Origin: Halosegnis longus
Lineage (GTDB): Archaea; Halobacteriota; Halobacteria; Halobacteriales; Haloarculaceae
Length of the DNA: 64,000 bases
Reading direction: 5' to 3'
NCBI RefSeq assembly: GCF_009663395.1
Contig: NZ_QKNW01000001.1
Location: forward strand, 62,001 to 126,000
The notes below the pieces were generated by a model. The model saw only the letters and a list, made by a program, of their open reading frames with translations. It was not told the DNA's origin and searched no databases. Positions 1 through 8,530 of this stretch are shown piece by piece. The position numbers and the translations under genes are program-made. How positions within the stretch are numbered: the first letter of the stretch is position 1; each line of letters begins with the position of its first letter.

Positions 1-943
1 ACCGCTGAATCCCGTTTCGAATCGGGTCGACAGACATGGCTGCCGTGAACGCGCCGAGTCCGCCGGCGATGAGTGTTGCACGAGCGGCCCCGCCAACGCC
101 GGAGCCGGTCGGGATGCGCTCCGTGCAGCGGAACTCGCGGCCCCACGGGTAGCCGAGCACGGCGTTGCTCCGTCGGACGATACGCTCGTTCACCGGAGCC
201 ATCGGCGACGGGCTGGTCCAGCTCGACCGAAGCCGGTCGTTTCGCGGCAACGGGTGTGTTCCCGGGTCGACGCCGCTCCGTTCGCCAGGCGGCGCCAGCG
301 AGTACGGATTCCGTAGCGTCTGTCTGGCGAGCGGGTCGTTCGACACGGCGGCGAACAGTTCGCCGAAGCTGGCGAGCGTGCCACCGCTGACCCCACCACT
401 ACTTCGTTCTAGGTAGATGCGAACCGTCTCGCAGGCCCCGCCGAACTCCGCTCGCGCGTGCGACTGAACGAGCAGCGTCCCGATGTCGGCCGGCACCGAA
501 TCGAACCCGCAGCTGTGGATGATGCGCGTCTCCGACTCGACCGCGTCGTCGTGATACCGGTCGATGATTTCTCGGACCCAGTTCACCTCGCCGGTGAGGT
601 CACAGTAGTCGGTTCCGGCGGTGACACAGGCGTCGACCAACGGCGTTCCGTACCGCGTGTACGGTCCGACGGTCGTACAGACGACGCGCGTCTGTTCGGC
701 CATCGCGCGAAGCGTCTCAGGCTCCGTCGCGTCGGCAATCACGGTGGGGAGTTCGTCCCACTCGGCAGCTTGCTCGACCAGTTCGGTCTCGACGGCGGCG
801 AGTCGGTCGCGGTTCCGACCGCCCAGAGCGAGCGACAGCTCGTCGGGAGTGTACTGCCTGGTAAGATACTCGGCCACGAGATTGCCGGCGACGCCGGTCG
901 CACCCCAGACCACGAGGTCGTACGGTCGCTGTGAGTCGGTCAT
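1..943 (-). CDS. Saccharopine dehydrogenase-like / trans-acting enoyl reductase family protein (3' truncated by window edge)
   Basis: Reading the minus strand from the ATG at 943 gives an open frame to the left edge (314 codons, no stop). The N-terminus carries a Rossmann dinucleotide loop (VVWGATGVAGNLVAEYL), followed by GGRNRDRL and a TTVGPYTRYGTPLVDAC segment. Both are typical of the saccharopine dehydrogenase-like family that includes trans-acting enoyl reductases. Members are usually about 380-420 aa, so the C-terminal quarter lies outside the window. A TATA-like GATTTAC (minus strand, around 970-976) sits about 29 bp before the ATG, suggesting a leaderless message. Substrate unknown; probably an NAD(P)H-dependent lipid or amino-acid reductase. 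Confidence 0.8.
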   Translation of the reverse strand, partial: MTDSQRPYDLVVWGATGVAGNLVAEYLTRQYTPDELSLALGGRNRDRLAAVETELVEQAAEWDELPTVIADATEPETLRAMAEQTRVVCTTVGPYTRYGTPLVDACVTAGTDYCDLTGEVNWVREIIDRYHDDAVESETRIIHSCGFDSVPADIGTLLVQSHARAEFGGACETVRIYLERSSGGVSGGTLASFGELFAAVSNDPLARQTLRNPYSLAPPGERSGVDPGTHPLPRNDRLRSSWTSPSPMAPVNERIVRRSNAVLGYPWGREFRCTERIPTGSGVGGAARATLIAGGLGAFTAAMSVDPIRNGIQR

Positions 944-1030
944 CTACCCGGTGTTGGACCTATACCGTCGTAAATCACCGCGGTGGTCGGTGGGGAGTCA
1001 GTAGTGGTGGCCGACTCGCGTTTGCATGTG

Positions 1031-3124
1031 TTAGGCTTGTTCGTCGGTTTCCCACAGCCTCTCGATGAGCTCATCGCCCCACGTCCATTCTCCGTCGTAC
1101 CAAACTGGAGATGGTTCAACAGAGAGGTAATCGCGGAGGATTGCGTCCGACACGTCATCTCGAATAATTGATTTACCGACAATTGAGGTCGTACCGTCTT
1201 GTGTGAACTTGTGCGTGATTAACGAACCAACGCCGAAATGTAGTGAGGGATACGTTTCTGCTTCCACCCGCCATCCCGTCTCGTTTTTATTTAATTGTAT
1301 GCTGCTGTCCATACTCGATTCCTTCGGGGTGAGCCAGAGGCTATCCATGCCAACACACATATACTGTCCACCGGTGACGCTCTGCGTGCGGGCAATCAAC
1401 AGTGCATTTCGGAGCGAGAATCCAATACTCAGCAAGTTTGCTGTCATCACTCCAACCTGTGTAGCTGCTTCTTCGGTCACGTCACTGAGCGTCACGACGC
1501 CACCAATTGCTCCCTGCTCAACGAGTTCACGACCGGGAATGTACGACGAGCACGCGTTCAGTACGAACGCTCGGGTCCCAACCGAATCCAATGTTTGAGG
1601 CGAGAGAATACCGTCCGGGCAGTGTAATCCCTCTATTGAGGCGTGACCAACAAAATGGAACAGGTCTGAGGATTTCTTGAGCCGTTCAGCAAGCTGGTCC
1701 GTTGTCAGGTTCTGATACACATCGACGCTCAACTGGAGGTTCTCACGCGATCCGTAGATGGCCTCAGCCTGTTCGACTTCACTTTGCATCTCACCCTCGT
1801 TACAGACCAGGGTCACGCTGATTTCTGATCCGCTTGGCTGCTCTGCCGCGTGATAACGCCGAACTCCTGTTTCCAGCAGATGGTTCGCTCCGAAAGGAAT
1901 CTCTGCCCCTGTCCACAGTGCTTCTCGTTCTGGTGGTTCCGGTATCTCAGTAAATGGGAGTTCTTGACTGAATGTTGACTGGCCCACTGCTGCGCGATCA
2001 AGTACATTTTCGGTTTGGACAAATTGACCCAGTGCTGCGTCCCGTGCATCATCTCCCTGAATCGGGATTGGGCGGTGTACTTCGACCGGTATCAACTGGT
2101 CGAGTAAGTGAGGTAATATGCTCGCACTGTCGGCAGTCGGCGGTACATATCCCCGTGCAGGCCACTCCGGGACCAGATCAGAAATTGTATCGTACTCGAC
2201 ATTAAGATACTGTGCAGTTCGTTCAGCTAACGAAACGTCGTACAGTTCTGTCCAATCGAAATTCAGTTTCTCTTTCAGTTCCGTCTCTGCTTCCAGCGTC
2301 GTCGGATACAACCCATCAGAACGGGTGAGACAGTCGAGAAACACACACTGCTTGAGAAGTTCCACACACTGCTCGGCGAACGACTCCCGTGGTAAGTTCC
2401 ACGTTCCGTAGCTATCGATATGAATCGCTGGCTCCCCCTCGGTCAGCGTCGCGTTCAGATAAAACGTAACCGGGGCTGCAGCGTAAAGATACTCGTACTG
2501 AAACGGCAACGAGAGCGTAATCGACGAGTCGTGGCGTGTTACACTATCAGGAATCCGCAGTTCGTCACCGATTTCGATATCTGGCGGGTGGTTCCGAAGC
2601 GTCTGGAACGAACGTTCGGGCGAGAGCGTTTCGAGTCCCGCCGAGAGTTGCGAAATCGCCGTTGCGATGTCTGCTGGCTCGCGGGTTGTAGTAATCGTAT
2701 CTGTTGGGTGGCGGCGAAGACTACGCACGGCCAGCACGATTTCGCTTGATGTTTCCCACTCAATCGTTACATCGTCCGGGGTGGTCGTGACCCTGAACGG
2801 GCCATGAATCTTAGCGTACGATTTTATTGGGCCTGCCAACTCCAGAAGCCACGTACCATCTTGTCGTGAGATAGTCTCGTTAAATCTCAGTGTATGTATA
2901 TTCGTGCCATCCTCCTCACGTAGACGCACCCAGGCTGCCGCATCCACAGTGAGTCTTTTCGCCTTCAGCCGAACGGTCTGTGACACCGGAACAGCGAGGT
3001 CGTCGTCGCTCGGCGTCGGCGTCACCGGCTGATCGGCGTGAATCGCATACTGCTCGCCAGTGACCGGGTCCGCAATCCTGAGTGTCGACCCGTCTGCCTG
3101 TATCGAGATGGCGGTATCAGTCAC
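1031..3124 (-). CDS. CHAT-domain (caspase-like) protease, stand-alone
   Basis: A 697 aa protein with a GTG start. The C-terminal third is a CHAT-type peptidase domain. The catalytic His is in DLFHFVGHASIEG (H494 in the GHA triplet) and the Cys is in AFVLNACSSY (C525), followed by the usual GAIGGVVTLSDV strand-turn. The first ~400 residues match nothing I recognise; there are no TPRs and no signal peptide, so the protein is probably cytoplasmic. CHAT domains are caspase/gingipain-fold cysteine proteases, usually regulated by fused or partner sensor domains. The gene stands alone between unrelated genes and its base composition is visibly more AT-rich than its neighbours, consistent with transfer. 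The target is unknown. It could act in stress death or anti-phage defence, but nothing here proves it. Confidence 0.8.
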   Translation of the reverse strand: MTDTAISIQADGSTLRIADPVTGEQYAIHADQPVTPTPSDDDLAVPVSQTVRLKAKRLTVDAAAWVRLREEDGTNIHTLRFNETISRQDGTWLLELAGPIKSYAKIHGPFRVTTTPDDVTIEWETSSEIVLAVRSLRRHPTDTITTTREPADIATAISQLSAGLETLSPERSFQTLRNHPPDIEIGDELRIPDSVTRHDSSITLSLPFQYEYLYAAAPVTFYLNATLTEGEPAIHIDSYGTWNLPRESFAEQCVELLKQCVFLDCLTRSDGLYPTTLEAETELKEKLNFDWTELYDVSLAERTAQYLNVEYDTISDLVPEWPARGYVPPTADSASILPHLLDQLIPVEVHRPIPIQGDDARDAALGQFVQTENVLDRAAVGQSTFSQELPFTEIPEPPEREALWTGAEIPFGANHLLETGVRRYHAAEQPSGSEISVTLVCNEGEMQSEVEQAEAIYGSRENLQLSVDVYQNLTTDQLAERLKKSSDLFHFVGHASIEGLHCPDGILSPQTLDSVGTRAFVLNACSSYIPGRELVEQGAIGGVVTLSDVTEEAATQVGVMTANLLSIGFSLRNALLIARTQSVTGGQYMCVGMDSLWLTPKESSMDSSIQLNKNETGWRVEAETYPSLHFGVGSLITHKFTQDGTTSIVGKSIIRDDVSDAILRDYLSVEPSPVWYDGEWTWGDELIERLWETDEQA

Positions 3125-3328
3125 AATGAGTTACTTCCACGCCGACACCCGTAATGTAGATTGCTATTTGATTGCTAGAAGACGATTGTTAATGGAACAT
3201 ACCAGAGCATCTGTGATTATACGTCACGCACTGGTAGCTACCCGAAATCGCTTCGCTGAGTAGCCGCTGACGACTCGAGCGACCAGTCTGGGGTCGAACT
3301 TAACAAATCTGCACACGTTAAGCGGGTA

Positions 3329-4978
3329 ATGGGTTTCGTGAATCGGTTTCGGATGAGTGGGCCCGAGGTTGCGGTGTTCGTCTCCGGGGTGTCGAGTATG
3401 GGGCTCGAAATCCTCGCGGGACGGGTCGTCGCGCCGCAGTTCGGGAGCTCGATCTACACGTGGGGGAGCATCATCGCCGTCTTTCTCGCCGCGCTGAGTC
3501 TGGGGTATCATCTCGGTGGGAAACGCGCAGGAACGCGGGCGACGACCGACCGGCTCGTGCGCCTGCTCGTCGGCACGGCCGGCTACGTGGCGCTGCTCAT
3601 CTTCTTCGGCGACCAGCTACTGCTCTCGACGACCGCGTTCCCCCTCCCGAGTCGCTTCGCCTCCCTTCCGGCGGTGATACTCATGTTCGGGCCGCCGACC
3701 TACCTGCTCGGGTTCATCAGTCCCTACGCCGCACAGCTCTCACAGAAGGAGGGAATCGGCGAAGCCTCCGGACACGTGTACGCGCTCGGCACTATCGGGA
3801 GCATCGTCGGGGCCTTCGGTACGACGTTCTTCCTGATTCCGTACCTTTCGGTGACGTACATCTACCTCACGCTGGGGGGCGTCGCAGTTCTGACGGCGCT
3901 GTATCTGGCGCTGCCCGACGACAGCGTCTCGGTGCTCCCCGCGATTGGCGCGGTCGTCCTCTTGATCGCCGCGACGACGACCGGGGCGCTCGGCTACACT
4001 GCCCGCGGCGAGGTGGTGTACGAGACACAGACGGCGTATCAGGAACTGGAGGTCATCGACGGGGGTGACACCCGGACGTTGTATCTGGACGGCCAGCGCC
4101 ACAGTGCGATGGACAAGTCGAATCCGACGCGACACGTCTTCGAGTACACCCGCTACTTCCACCTGCCGTATCTCTACGCCTCCGACCCCGACGACATCGA
4201 CAGGGTGCTGTTCATCGGCGGCGGGGGATTCAGCGGTCCCAAGCGCTTCGCCGCCGAGTACGATGCCACGGTCGACGTCGCGGAGCTCGACCCCGAAGTC
4301 GTTCGGGTCGCCGAGGAGTACTTCCGCGCCAACGAGTACGACATCAACACCTACGTCCAGGGGGGTCGCCAGTTCCTCCAGGGGACCGACAACAGCTACG
4401 ACCTCGTGGTGTTGGACGCCTACAAGCGCGACAAGGTACCGTTCCAGCTCACGACGCGCGAGTTCATGGACCTCGTGACGGAGCGGCTCTCGCCAGACGG
4501 GATGGCGGTCGCGAACATCATCTCCTCGCCGTCCGGGCCGGCCTCCGAGTTCTACCGGGCGGAGTACAAGACGATGAACGCGTCCTTGGAGCAGGTGTAC
4601 GCCTTCCCGACCAGCGACACCGGAGCCATCCAGAATATCGAACTCGTCGCGACCAAGAGCGACACGCGGGTGACACAGGAACAGCTTCGCGAGCGCAACC
4701 AGGACCGCGAGATCGGCATCGACCTCGCGGACGCAATCGACGGCTACACGACGGACGTGCCGACCGACGACGTGCCCGTGTTGCGCGACGACCGCGCGCC
4801 CGTCGACAGACTGCTGGACTCGATGGTCGGCCAGCGCTACGTCATCGAAGAGACCGGCTCCGGGAGCGGAGACGACGACACGAATACGACTGAGCCTGCT
4901 GCGGCCCGGGGTGACCCAGCGCTGACGGTCCGTGATAGTGGGGCCGTCACCCGCGGGCAGGGTCTACACATACGTTAA
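3329..4978 (+). CDS. Membrane-fused spermidine synthase-like methyltransferase-fold protein
   Basis: 549 aa. The first ~215 residues hold about seven hydrophobic segments. The second half is a polyamine-synthase/SAM-fold domain, with the nucleotide-binding loop VLFIGGGGFSGPKRF at about residue 292, the acidic VAELDPEVVRVAEEYF strand, and the active-site-like VVLDAYKRDKVPF. This is the 'fused MFS/spermidine synthase' architecture. The role is uncertain: aminopropyl transfer is suggested by the fold, but many haloarchaeal members have no proven polyamine product. The C-terminal ~40 residues are low-complexity. A TATA-like CTTAACAAAT near 3298-3307 lies ~27 bp before the ATG. A second in-frame ATG at 3353 (MSGPEVAV) is an alternative start. 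Confidence 0.85.
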   Translation: MGFVNRFRMSGPEVAVFVSGVSSMGLEILAGRVVAPQFGSSIYTWGSIIAVFLAALSLGYHLGGKRAGTRATTDRLVRLLVGTAGYVALLIFFGDQLLLSTTAFPLPSRFASLPAVILMFGPPTYLLGFISPYAAQLSQKEGIGEASGHVYALGTIGSIVGAFGTTFFLIPYLSVTYIYLTLGGVAVLTALYLALPDDSVSVLPAIGAVVLLIAATTTGALGYTARGEVVYETQTAYQELEVIDGGDTRTLYLDGQRHSAMDKSNPTRHVFEYTRYFHLPYLYASDPDDIDRVLFIGGGGFSGPKRFAAEYDATVDVAELDPEVVRVAEEYFRANEYDINTYVQGGRQFLQGTDNSYDLVVLDAYKRDKVPFQLTTREFMDLVTERLSPDGMAVANIISSPSGPASEFYRAEYKTMNASLEQVYAFPTSDTGAIQNIELVATKSDTRVTQEQLRERNQDREIGIDLADAIDGYTTDVPTDDVPVLRDDRAPVDRLLDSMVGQRYVIEETGSGSGDDDTNTTEPAAARGDPALTVRDSGAVTRGQGLHIR

Positions 4979-4994
4979 CACAGCCCCGGAGAGG

Positions 4995-5002
4995 TTTTCT
5001 AT
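4995..5002 (+). promoter_or_regulatory. TATA-like box for the DHH phosphoesterase gene
   Basis: TTTTCTAT is centred about 26 bp upstream of the ATG at 5024. That is the spacing expected of a leaderless haloarchaeal transcript, and it favours the ATG over the in-frame GTG at 5015. Confidence 0.5.
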
Positions 5003-5023
5003 CCCGCCTGGCTTGTGTGTCGC

Positions 5024-5998
5024 ATGTCCGTCGAGGCGGTCGCGACCGTACTCGCGCGCCACGACCACATCTCCGTCGTTCCGCACCAACAGGCGGACGC
5101 CGATGCGCTCGGGAGTGCAATCGGTCTCGCGACGACCGTCGCTACCGATGCCGACATCGTTCTCCCCGATGGCCTCGCACAGGGAGGCCGCCGACTCGCC
5201 GACGGGCTCGACGTAACACTCACTGGCGTCGACTCGTGGACGCCGCCGTCGGACACTGTCGCCGTCGCCGTCGATACACCCTCGACGGCCCGCCTTCCCG
5301 GACTCGACGTCGGGACGGTTGACGCCCCGCTCGTTGTCATCGACCACCACGAGCCCGGGGACCTCTCCGCGCTCGCGACCGCAGAGTACCGGAGTACGGC
5401 GGCTGGAGCGACAGCCGCGCTCGTTCCGACCGTGGCGGCGGCGCTGGACCGGCCGCTTCCCCCGACGGGTGCGATTGGGCTTGCGGTCGGCCTGTACGCC
5501 GACACGCAGGGGTTAGCCGGCGCTGCCAAGTCGGAACTGCAGTGTTTCGGGGAGTGTGTCGCCACAGCCGGGTCGCGGGCGGGTGAAATCCCACCGTTGT
5601 TGAGGAGCCGTAGCCCGGGCTTCAGCCGTCGGATGGCGGGCGTCAAAGGCGTCGTCCGTGCAGACGGCTTTCGTGCCGGCGAGACGCTCGCACTCGTGAC
5701 GACTGTCGGTGGAGAACAGAGCGCCGTCGCGACGGCGTTGCGGAGCGCCGGCGCGGACTACGCGTTCGTCGTCTCCGACCGCGACGCCGAGACGTGGGTC
5801 GTCGGACGCACCCGCGAGGAGACGGCACCGCTCCAGTCCATCCTCGACCCGTTGGTCGAGGGGTTCGGCGGCCAGTCGGGCGGACACCCGGAGGCCGCAG
5901 TCGCGAAATTACAGACGACGGAGACGGAAGCTGTGCGAGCGGCTGTGCGTGACCATCTGGCGACGGTACTCGACAAGTCGCTGACCGAGCTTTCCTGA
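5024..5998 (+). CDS. DHH/DHHA1 family phosphoesterase
   Basis: 324 aa from the ATG at 5024, preferred because of the TATA spacing. The DHH domain has its metal motifs in order: HQQADADALGSA (about residues 23-34), an acidic VAVDTPSTAR strand, and DHHEPGD (about 107-113). The DHHA1 substrate-binding domain ends in GGHPEAA (about 285). The family hydrolyses phosphodiesters such as nanoRNA, c-di-AMP or pAp using Mn2+, and this short soluble form is of the NrnA type. It is probably cytosolic and acts in nucleotide or RNA turnover. The exact substrate cannot be read from sequence. Confidence 0.88.
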   Translation: MSVEAVATVLARHDHISVVPHQQADADALGSAIGLATTVATDADIVLPDGLAQGGRRLADGLDVTLTGVDSWTPPSDTVAVAVDTPSTARLPGLDVGTVDAPLVVIDHHEPGDLSALATAEYRSTAAGATAALVPTVAAALDRPLPPTGAIGLAVGLYADTQGLAGAAKSELQCFGECVATAGSRAGEIPPLLRSRSPGFSRRMAGVKGVVRADGFRAGETLALVTTVGGEQSAVATALRSAGADYAFVVSDRDAETWVVGRTREETAPLQSILDPLVEGFGGQSGGHPEAAVAKLQTTETEAVRAAVRDHLATVLDKSLTELS

Positions 5999-6020
5999 CG
6001 CACTCGGCCGTGTCTAGTGT

Positions 6021-6125
6021 TCAGACGACGTAGGCGAGTGTAGCGAGACCGGCCGTTTCGAGCACCAGTATCAGCATCGTCAAGCGGACTGCGAGCGGCG
6101 AGCCGGATACACGGGCGTGGACCAC
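6021..6125 (-). CDS. Possible 34-aa hydrophobic small protein
   Basis: A GTG-started minus-strand ORF of 34 codons. It has one strong transmembrane stretch (LTMLILVLETAGLATLAYVV) that runs to the stop. It lies in the gap between the DHH gene and the HEAT-repeat gene, opposite to both. Tiny single-helix proteins like this are common in haloarchaea, and three others occur in this window. The start is uncertain (an internal ATG is possible) and no ribosome binding site is visible. It may not be expressed. Confidence 0.3.
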   Translation of the reverse strand: MVHARVSGSPLAVRLTMLILVLETAGLATLAYVV

Positions 6126-6194
6126 TCCTCACCGGCGCGGAACCACCGGATTGAAGCGACCGGTCGCGAAAGCCAGCCACGTACGGCTACGCCG

Positions 6195-7199
6195 ATGAGC
6201 GACCTGGACCAGCCGCCGACGCCCGATTGCCTGCTTGAGCGTCTCAGACGAGGGGCCCGAGAAGCGACCGCGTGTCTCGACCGCCTCGACGCGGCCGACG
6301 CTGAAACCCGCAAGCGTGCCCTGCAGGCAGTTCAGGCTGTGGCTGAGGAGTCGCCACGCTCTTTTTCCGCGCTCACCCGTCCGCTCTCGGTGTTCCTGAC
6401 CGACGACGACCGAGCCGTCCGGCTCACGGTCGCGAAGCTGTTCGTCACGCTGGCACAGTCCGAGCCTGCGGCCGTCGTTTCTGTCGCGGACGAACTCGCC
6501 GACCGGCTGGCCGACGAGGGGGAGTTCTACTACGTCCGGGCGCGGAGTGCGGAAGCGCTCGGCTACGTGGCAGCCGACTCGCCCGACGCTGTCACCGACC
6601 CGGAGACGCTGGCCGACCTCCACATCGGACTGGCGTTCGATGAACCCGAGGTGAGAGAGAAGCTCGCGAAGGCGCTGGCGTACGTCGCAGTCGGTACTCC
6701 GGAGCGACTGCGCCACCACGTCGATTCGCTGGCCGACCAGCTCGACGACGACAACGAACTCGTCCGGTACCATCTCTGTACGGCGCTGGTCGTCGTCGGC
6801 TGTGCGTCTCCGGAGACGTTGCTCGACGTCGCGAAGCCGCTCCGACGGCAACTCGGTGACGAGAATCCGTACGTGCGGGGGCGGGCGGCCGAAGCGCTTG
6901 GCCTGCTCGCAGTGTCCGACGCTGGCGTCGAGATAGAACGCGAATTAGAGAGTGTCGCAACCGAGGACGACGCTCCGCCGTTCCTGACCGACCGGGTAGC
7001 GTTCTGTCGCCGGCAGTTAGCGACCGAAACCTCTGTCGAACCCCCCGACGGAGTCGGCACTATCGAGTCGGTTCGAACGGGAACCGACGACGTGGTCGAG
7101 GAGATGAACGCGTCCGCGGACGGAGTGTGTTCCCACTGCGGACTCGTGTTGTCCGAGACAGGGCCACCGATGTGTCCACAGTGTGGTGCGCCCCGCTGA
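6195..7199 (+). CDS. HEAT-repeat protein with C-terminal zinc ribbon
   Basis: 334 aa from the ATG at 6195 (MSDLDQPPTP). An in-frame start further upstream would add 26 residues of non-typical sequence. Residues ~25-270 are tandem two-helix HEAT/armadillo-like repeats with recurring patterns such as DDDRAVRLTVAKLF, EPEVREKLAKALAYV and ENPYVRGRAAEALGLL. The C-terminus is a zinc ribbon, CSHCGLVLSETGPPMCPQCG. HEAT solenoids mediate protein-protein contacts. No enzymatic motif is visible, so I infer an adaptor or scaffold. The partner is unknown, and neither flanking gene suggests a pathway. Confidence 0.8.
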   Translation: MSDLDQPPTPDCLLERLRRGAREATACLDRLDAADAETRKRALQAVQAVAEESPRSFSALTRPLSVFLTDDDRAVRLTVAKLFVTLAQSEPAAVVSVADELADRLADEGEFYYVRARSAEALGYVAADSPDAVTDPETLADLHIGLAFDEPEVREKLAKALAYVAVGTPERLRHHVDSLADQLDDDNELVRYHLCTALVVVGCASPETLLDVAKPLRRQLGDENPYVRGRAAEALGLLAVSDAGVEIERELESVATEDDAPPFLTDRVAFCRRQLATETSVEPPDGVGTIESVRTGTDDVVEEMNASADGVCSHCGLVLSETGPPMCPQCGAPR

Positions 7200-7297
7200 C
7201 GGTCTCTGACACCCCGATTTCGAGCGAAGGCGTCTCACCCGCGAGCGAACACCTCGCTCGACGGACCCGGGTACTCACAGCAGAGCTATCGACATCC

Positions 7298-7429
7298 TCA
7301 CGGCAACGCCGGCAGCAACTGTGTGGCGCTGAGGTGCGTGTCGACGACGCCACCCAACGCGAGCAGTAGGAATGCGACGGTGAGGAGCAACAACACGTCC
7401 CGTTTCGATATCCCTTGTGCGCTGGACAT
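7298..7429 (-). CDS. 43-aa small membrane protein, last ORF of the SipW locus
   Basis: A short ATG ORF of 43 codons beginning MSSAQGISKRD, followed by one hydrophobic helix (VLLLLTVAFLLLALGGVV) and a short polar tail. It begins 17 nt after the stop of the Thr/Pro-rich gene and has the same strand, so it is probably the last cistron of the SipW operon. No domain recognised. The hydrophobic helix with a positively charged N-terminus suggests a membrane protein with a cytoplasmic N-terminus; it could be an accessory subunit of the locus. Confidence 0.5.
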   Translation of the reverse strand: MSSAQGISKRDVLLLLTVAFLLLALGGVVDTHLSATQLLPALP

Positions 7430-7446
7430 CGTTCCTCGGTTCCTGC

Positions 7447-7917
7447 TTATCCTGTTGGTGTACTGGTCGTGTTCGTCGCCGGCGTTCCGGTCGGTCCGGG
7501 CGTCGGCGTCGGACTTGCTGTCGGCGTCGGACTCGCTGTCGGCGTCGGGGTCTGCGTCGCCGTTGAGGTGGTAGTACTCGTTTGTGTCGGAGTATCCGTT
7601 GCTGTTGGGGTCGGCGTCGGAGTATCCGTCGCCGTCGGGGTTGGGCTCGGTGTAGCCGTCGGTGTCGGTGCCGCCGTCGGCGTTGGGGTAGCCGTAGGTG
7701 TCGGGGTCTCCGTCGGTGTATCGGTGTCCGCTGGCGTATCGGTACTCGTCGGCGTCGAGGTGGCTGTCGGGGAATCGTCGCCGACGAACTCTACCCCGAT
7801 ACCGATGCTCGAGGAGAAGCCTGCACCGCTGCCACCGCCACCGAGCACACCGGCACCGAGCAGCGCGACGGCGACCAGCAGCGCCGCGAGTAGCGTGCGA
7901 GCGCGAGCGCTACCCAT
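7447..7917 (-). CDS. Secreted Thr/Pro-rich low-complexity protein of the SipW locus
   Basis: 156 aa. An N-terminal signal or anchor helix ([19 protein letters not shown]) is followed by a short Gly/Ser segment. About 105 residues are then made almost entirely of [10 protein letters not shown]-like units. Such Thr/Pro tracts are extended and, in haloarchaea, are typical sites of O-glycosylation in surface proteins. The start codon overlaps the signal-peptidase stop by one base (TGATG), so translation is coupled. Probably a surface spacer or wall-embedded stalk attached to the SipW system. Not a SipW-tagged substrate itself, since it lacks the downstream FALFSD-type motif. Confidence 0.75.
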   Translation of the reverse strand: MGSARARTLLAALLVAVALLGAGVLGGGGSGAGFSSSIGIGVEFVGDDSPTATSTPTSTDTPADTDTPTETPTPTATPTPTAAPTPTATPSPTPTATDTPTPTPTATDTPTQTSTTTSTATQTPTPTASPTPTASPTPTPGPTGTPATNTTSTPTG

Positions 7918-8480
7918 CAGTCACCACCCCCGTCGGGGAGTTCGTTCGCGTCGCTGGACTCTCCGCTATCTGCTCCACTCGCCGTCGCGTCGCGGTACAG
8001 CGAGACGACCTCGCTGACCGCCAGTCCAGTCGCGGGGAGTATCACGAACACCAGGAGGCCGGCGTCGGAGCTCGCAAACGAGACGACGTGTCCGATGAGC
8101 GGGATGTGGAACTGCACCACCCCGACGACGTTCTCCGTCGGCACGGGTTGCGGGTCGACGTCCTCATTCGCGTCGCCCTTCGTTCGGAACGCCGTCTCCC
8201 CGTTCTCGTCCAACACCGCGACGACGCGGTGGGTAACGAGCTGGTCGCTTTCGGGGCGCTCGTAGGTGATGACTTGGTTCTGTTCGATCTGTGGCGTCGG
8301 CTGATCATCGACGACGACAACGTCGCCGGCATTGATTTCAGGCGACATACTGTCGGAGAGCACGACGTAGCTGTGGCTCGCGCCCGCGACCTGCGGGACG
8401 GCGTAGACGACGAACGGCAACACGGCTAGTATGAGGACGATAGCCCCGATTGTCTGACCGCTCGGGAGTCGAGCTGTCAT
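7917..8480 (-). CDS. sipW: SipW-type signal peptidase I (S26, Ser-His type)
   Basis: 187 aa membrane protease. It has an N-terminal transmembrane helix (~10-30), the nucleophile motif [11 protein letters not shown], then VTHRVVAV carrying His where the bacterial enzyme has the general-base Lys, and a C-terminal helix ([18 protein letters not shown]). Ser-His signal peptidases are the archaeal/ER/SipW type. It lies directly downstream of two genes whose products carry SipW-cognate signal sequences, which makes them its likely substrates. Its start overlaps the preceding 17-codon ORF by ATGA, and its stop overlaps the next gene. Confidence 0.88.
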   Translation of the reverse strand: MTARLPSGQTIGAIVLILAVLPFVVYAVPQVAGASHSYVVLSDSMSPEINAGDVVVVDDQPTPQIEQNQVITYERPESDQLVTHRVVAVLDENGETAFRTKGDANEDVDPQPVPTENVVGVVQFHIPLIGHVVSFASSDAGLLVFVILPATGLAVSEVVSLYRDATASGADSGESSDANELPDGGGD

Positions 8481-8530
8481 TCGATGGTCACCCGCTGTCC
8501 CGTCGTTCGATTGCAGCGACTCGGAGTCAT
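8477..8530 (-). CDS. 17-codon bridging micro-ORF between two SipW-locus genes
   Basis: ATG at 8530 to TGA at 8477 encodes [17 protein letters not shown]. The ATG overlaps the stop of the upstream SipW-tagged gene by ATGA, and its own TGA overlaps the sipW start by ATGA. It therefore fills the 46-nt spacer exactly. The likely role is translational coupling (termination-reinitiation) rather than a functional peptide, but it could be made. No homology is claimed. Confidence 0.35.
   Translation of the reverse strand: MTPSRCNRTTGQRVTIE

Noticed and set aside
1031-3124. CHAT gene as part of a CRISPR type III-E or other multi-gene defence island
   Set aside because: No cas genes, CRISPR repeats, transposases, nucleases or NTPases lie beside it; the flanking genes are ordinary metabolic or membrane proteins.
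7447-7917. Thr/Pro-rich repeat considered as a tandem DNA repeat or CRISPR-like array
   Set aside because: The repetition follows codons of a secreted low-complexity protein with a signal helix. There are no conserved-length repeats or spacers.
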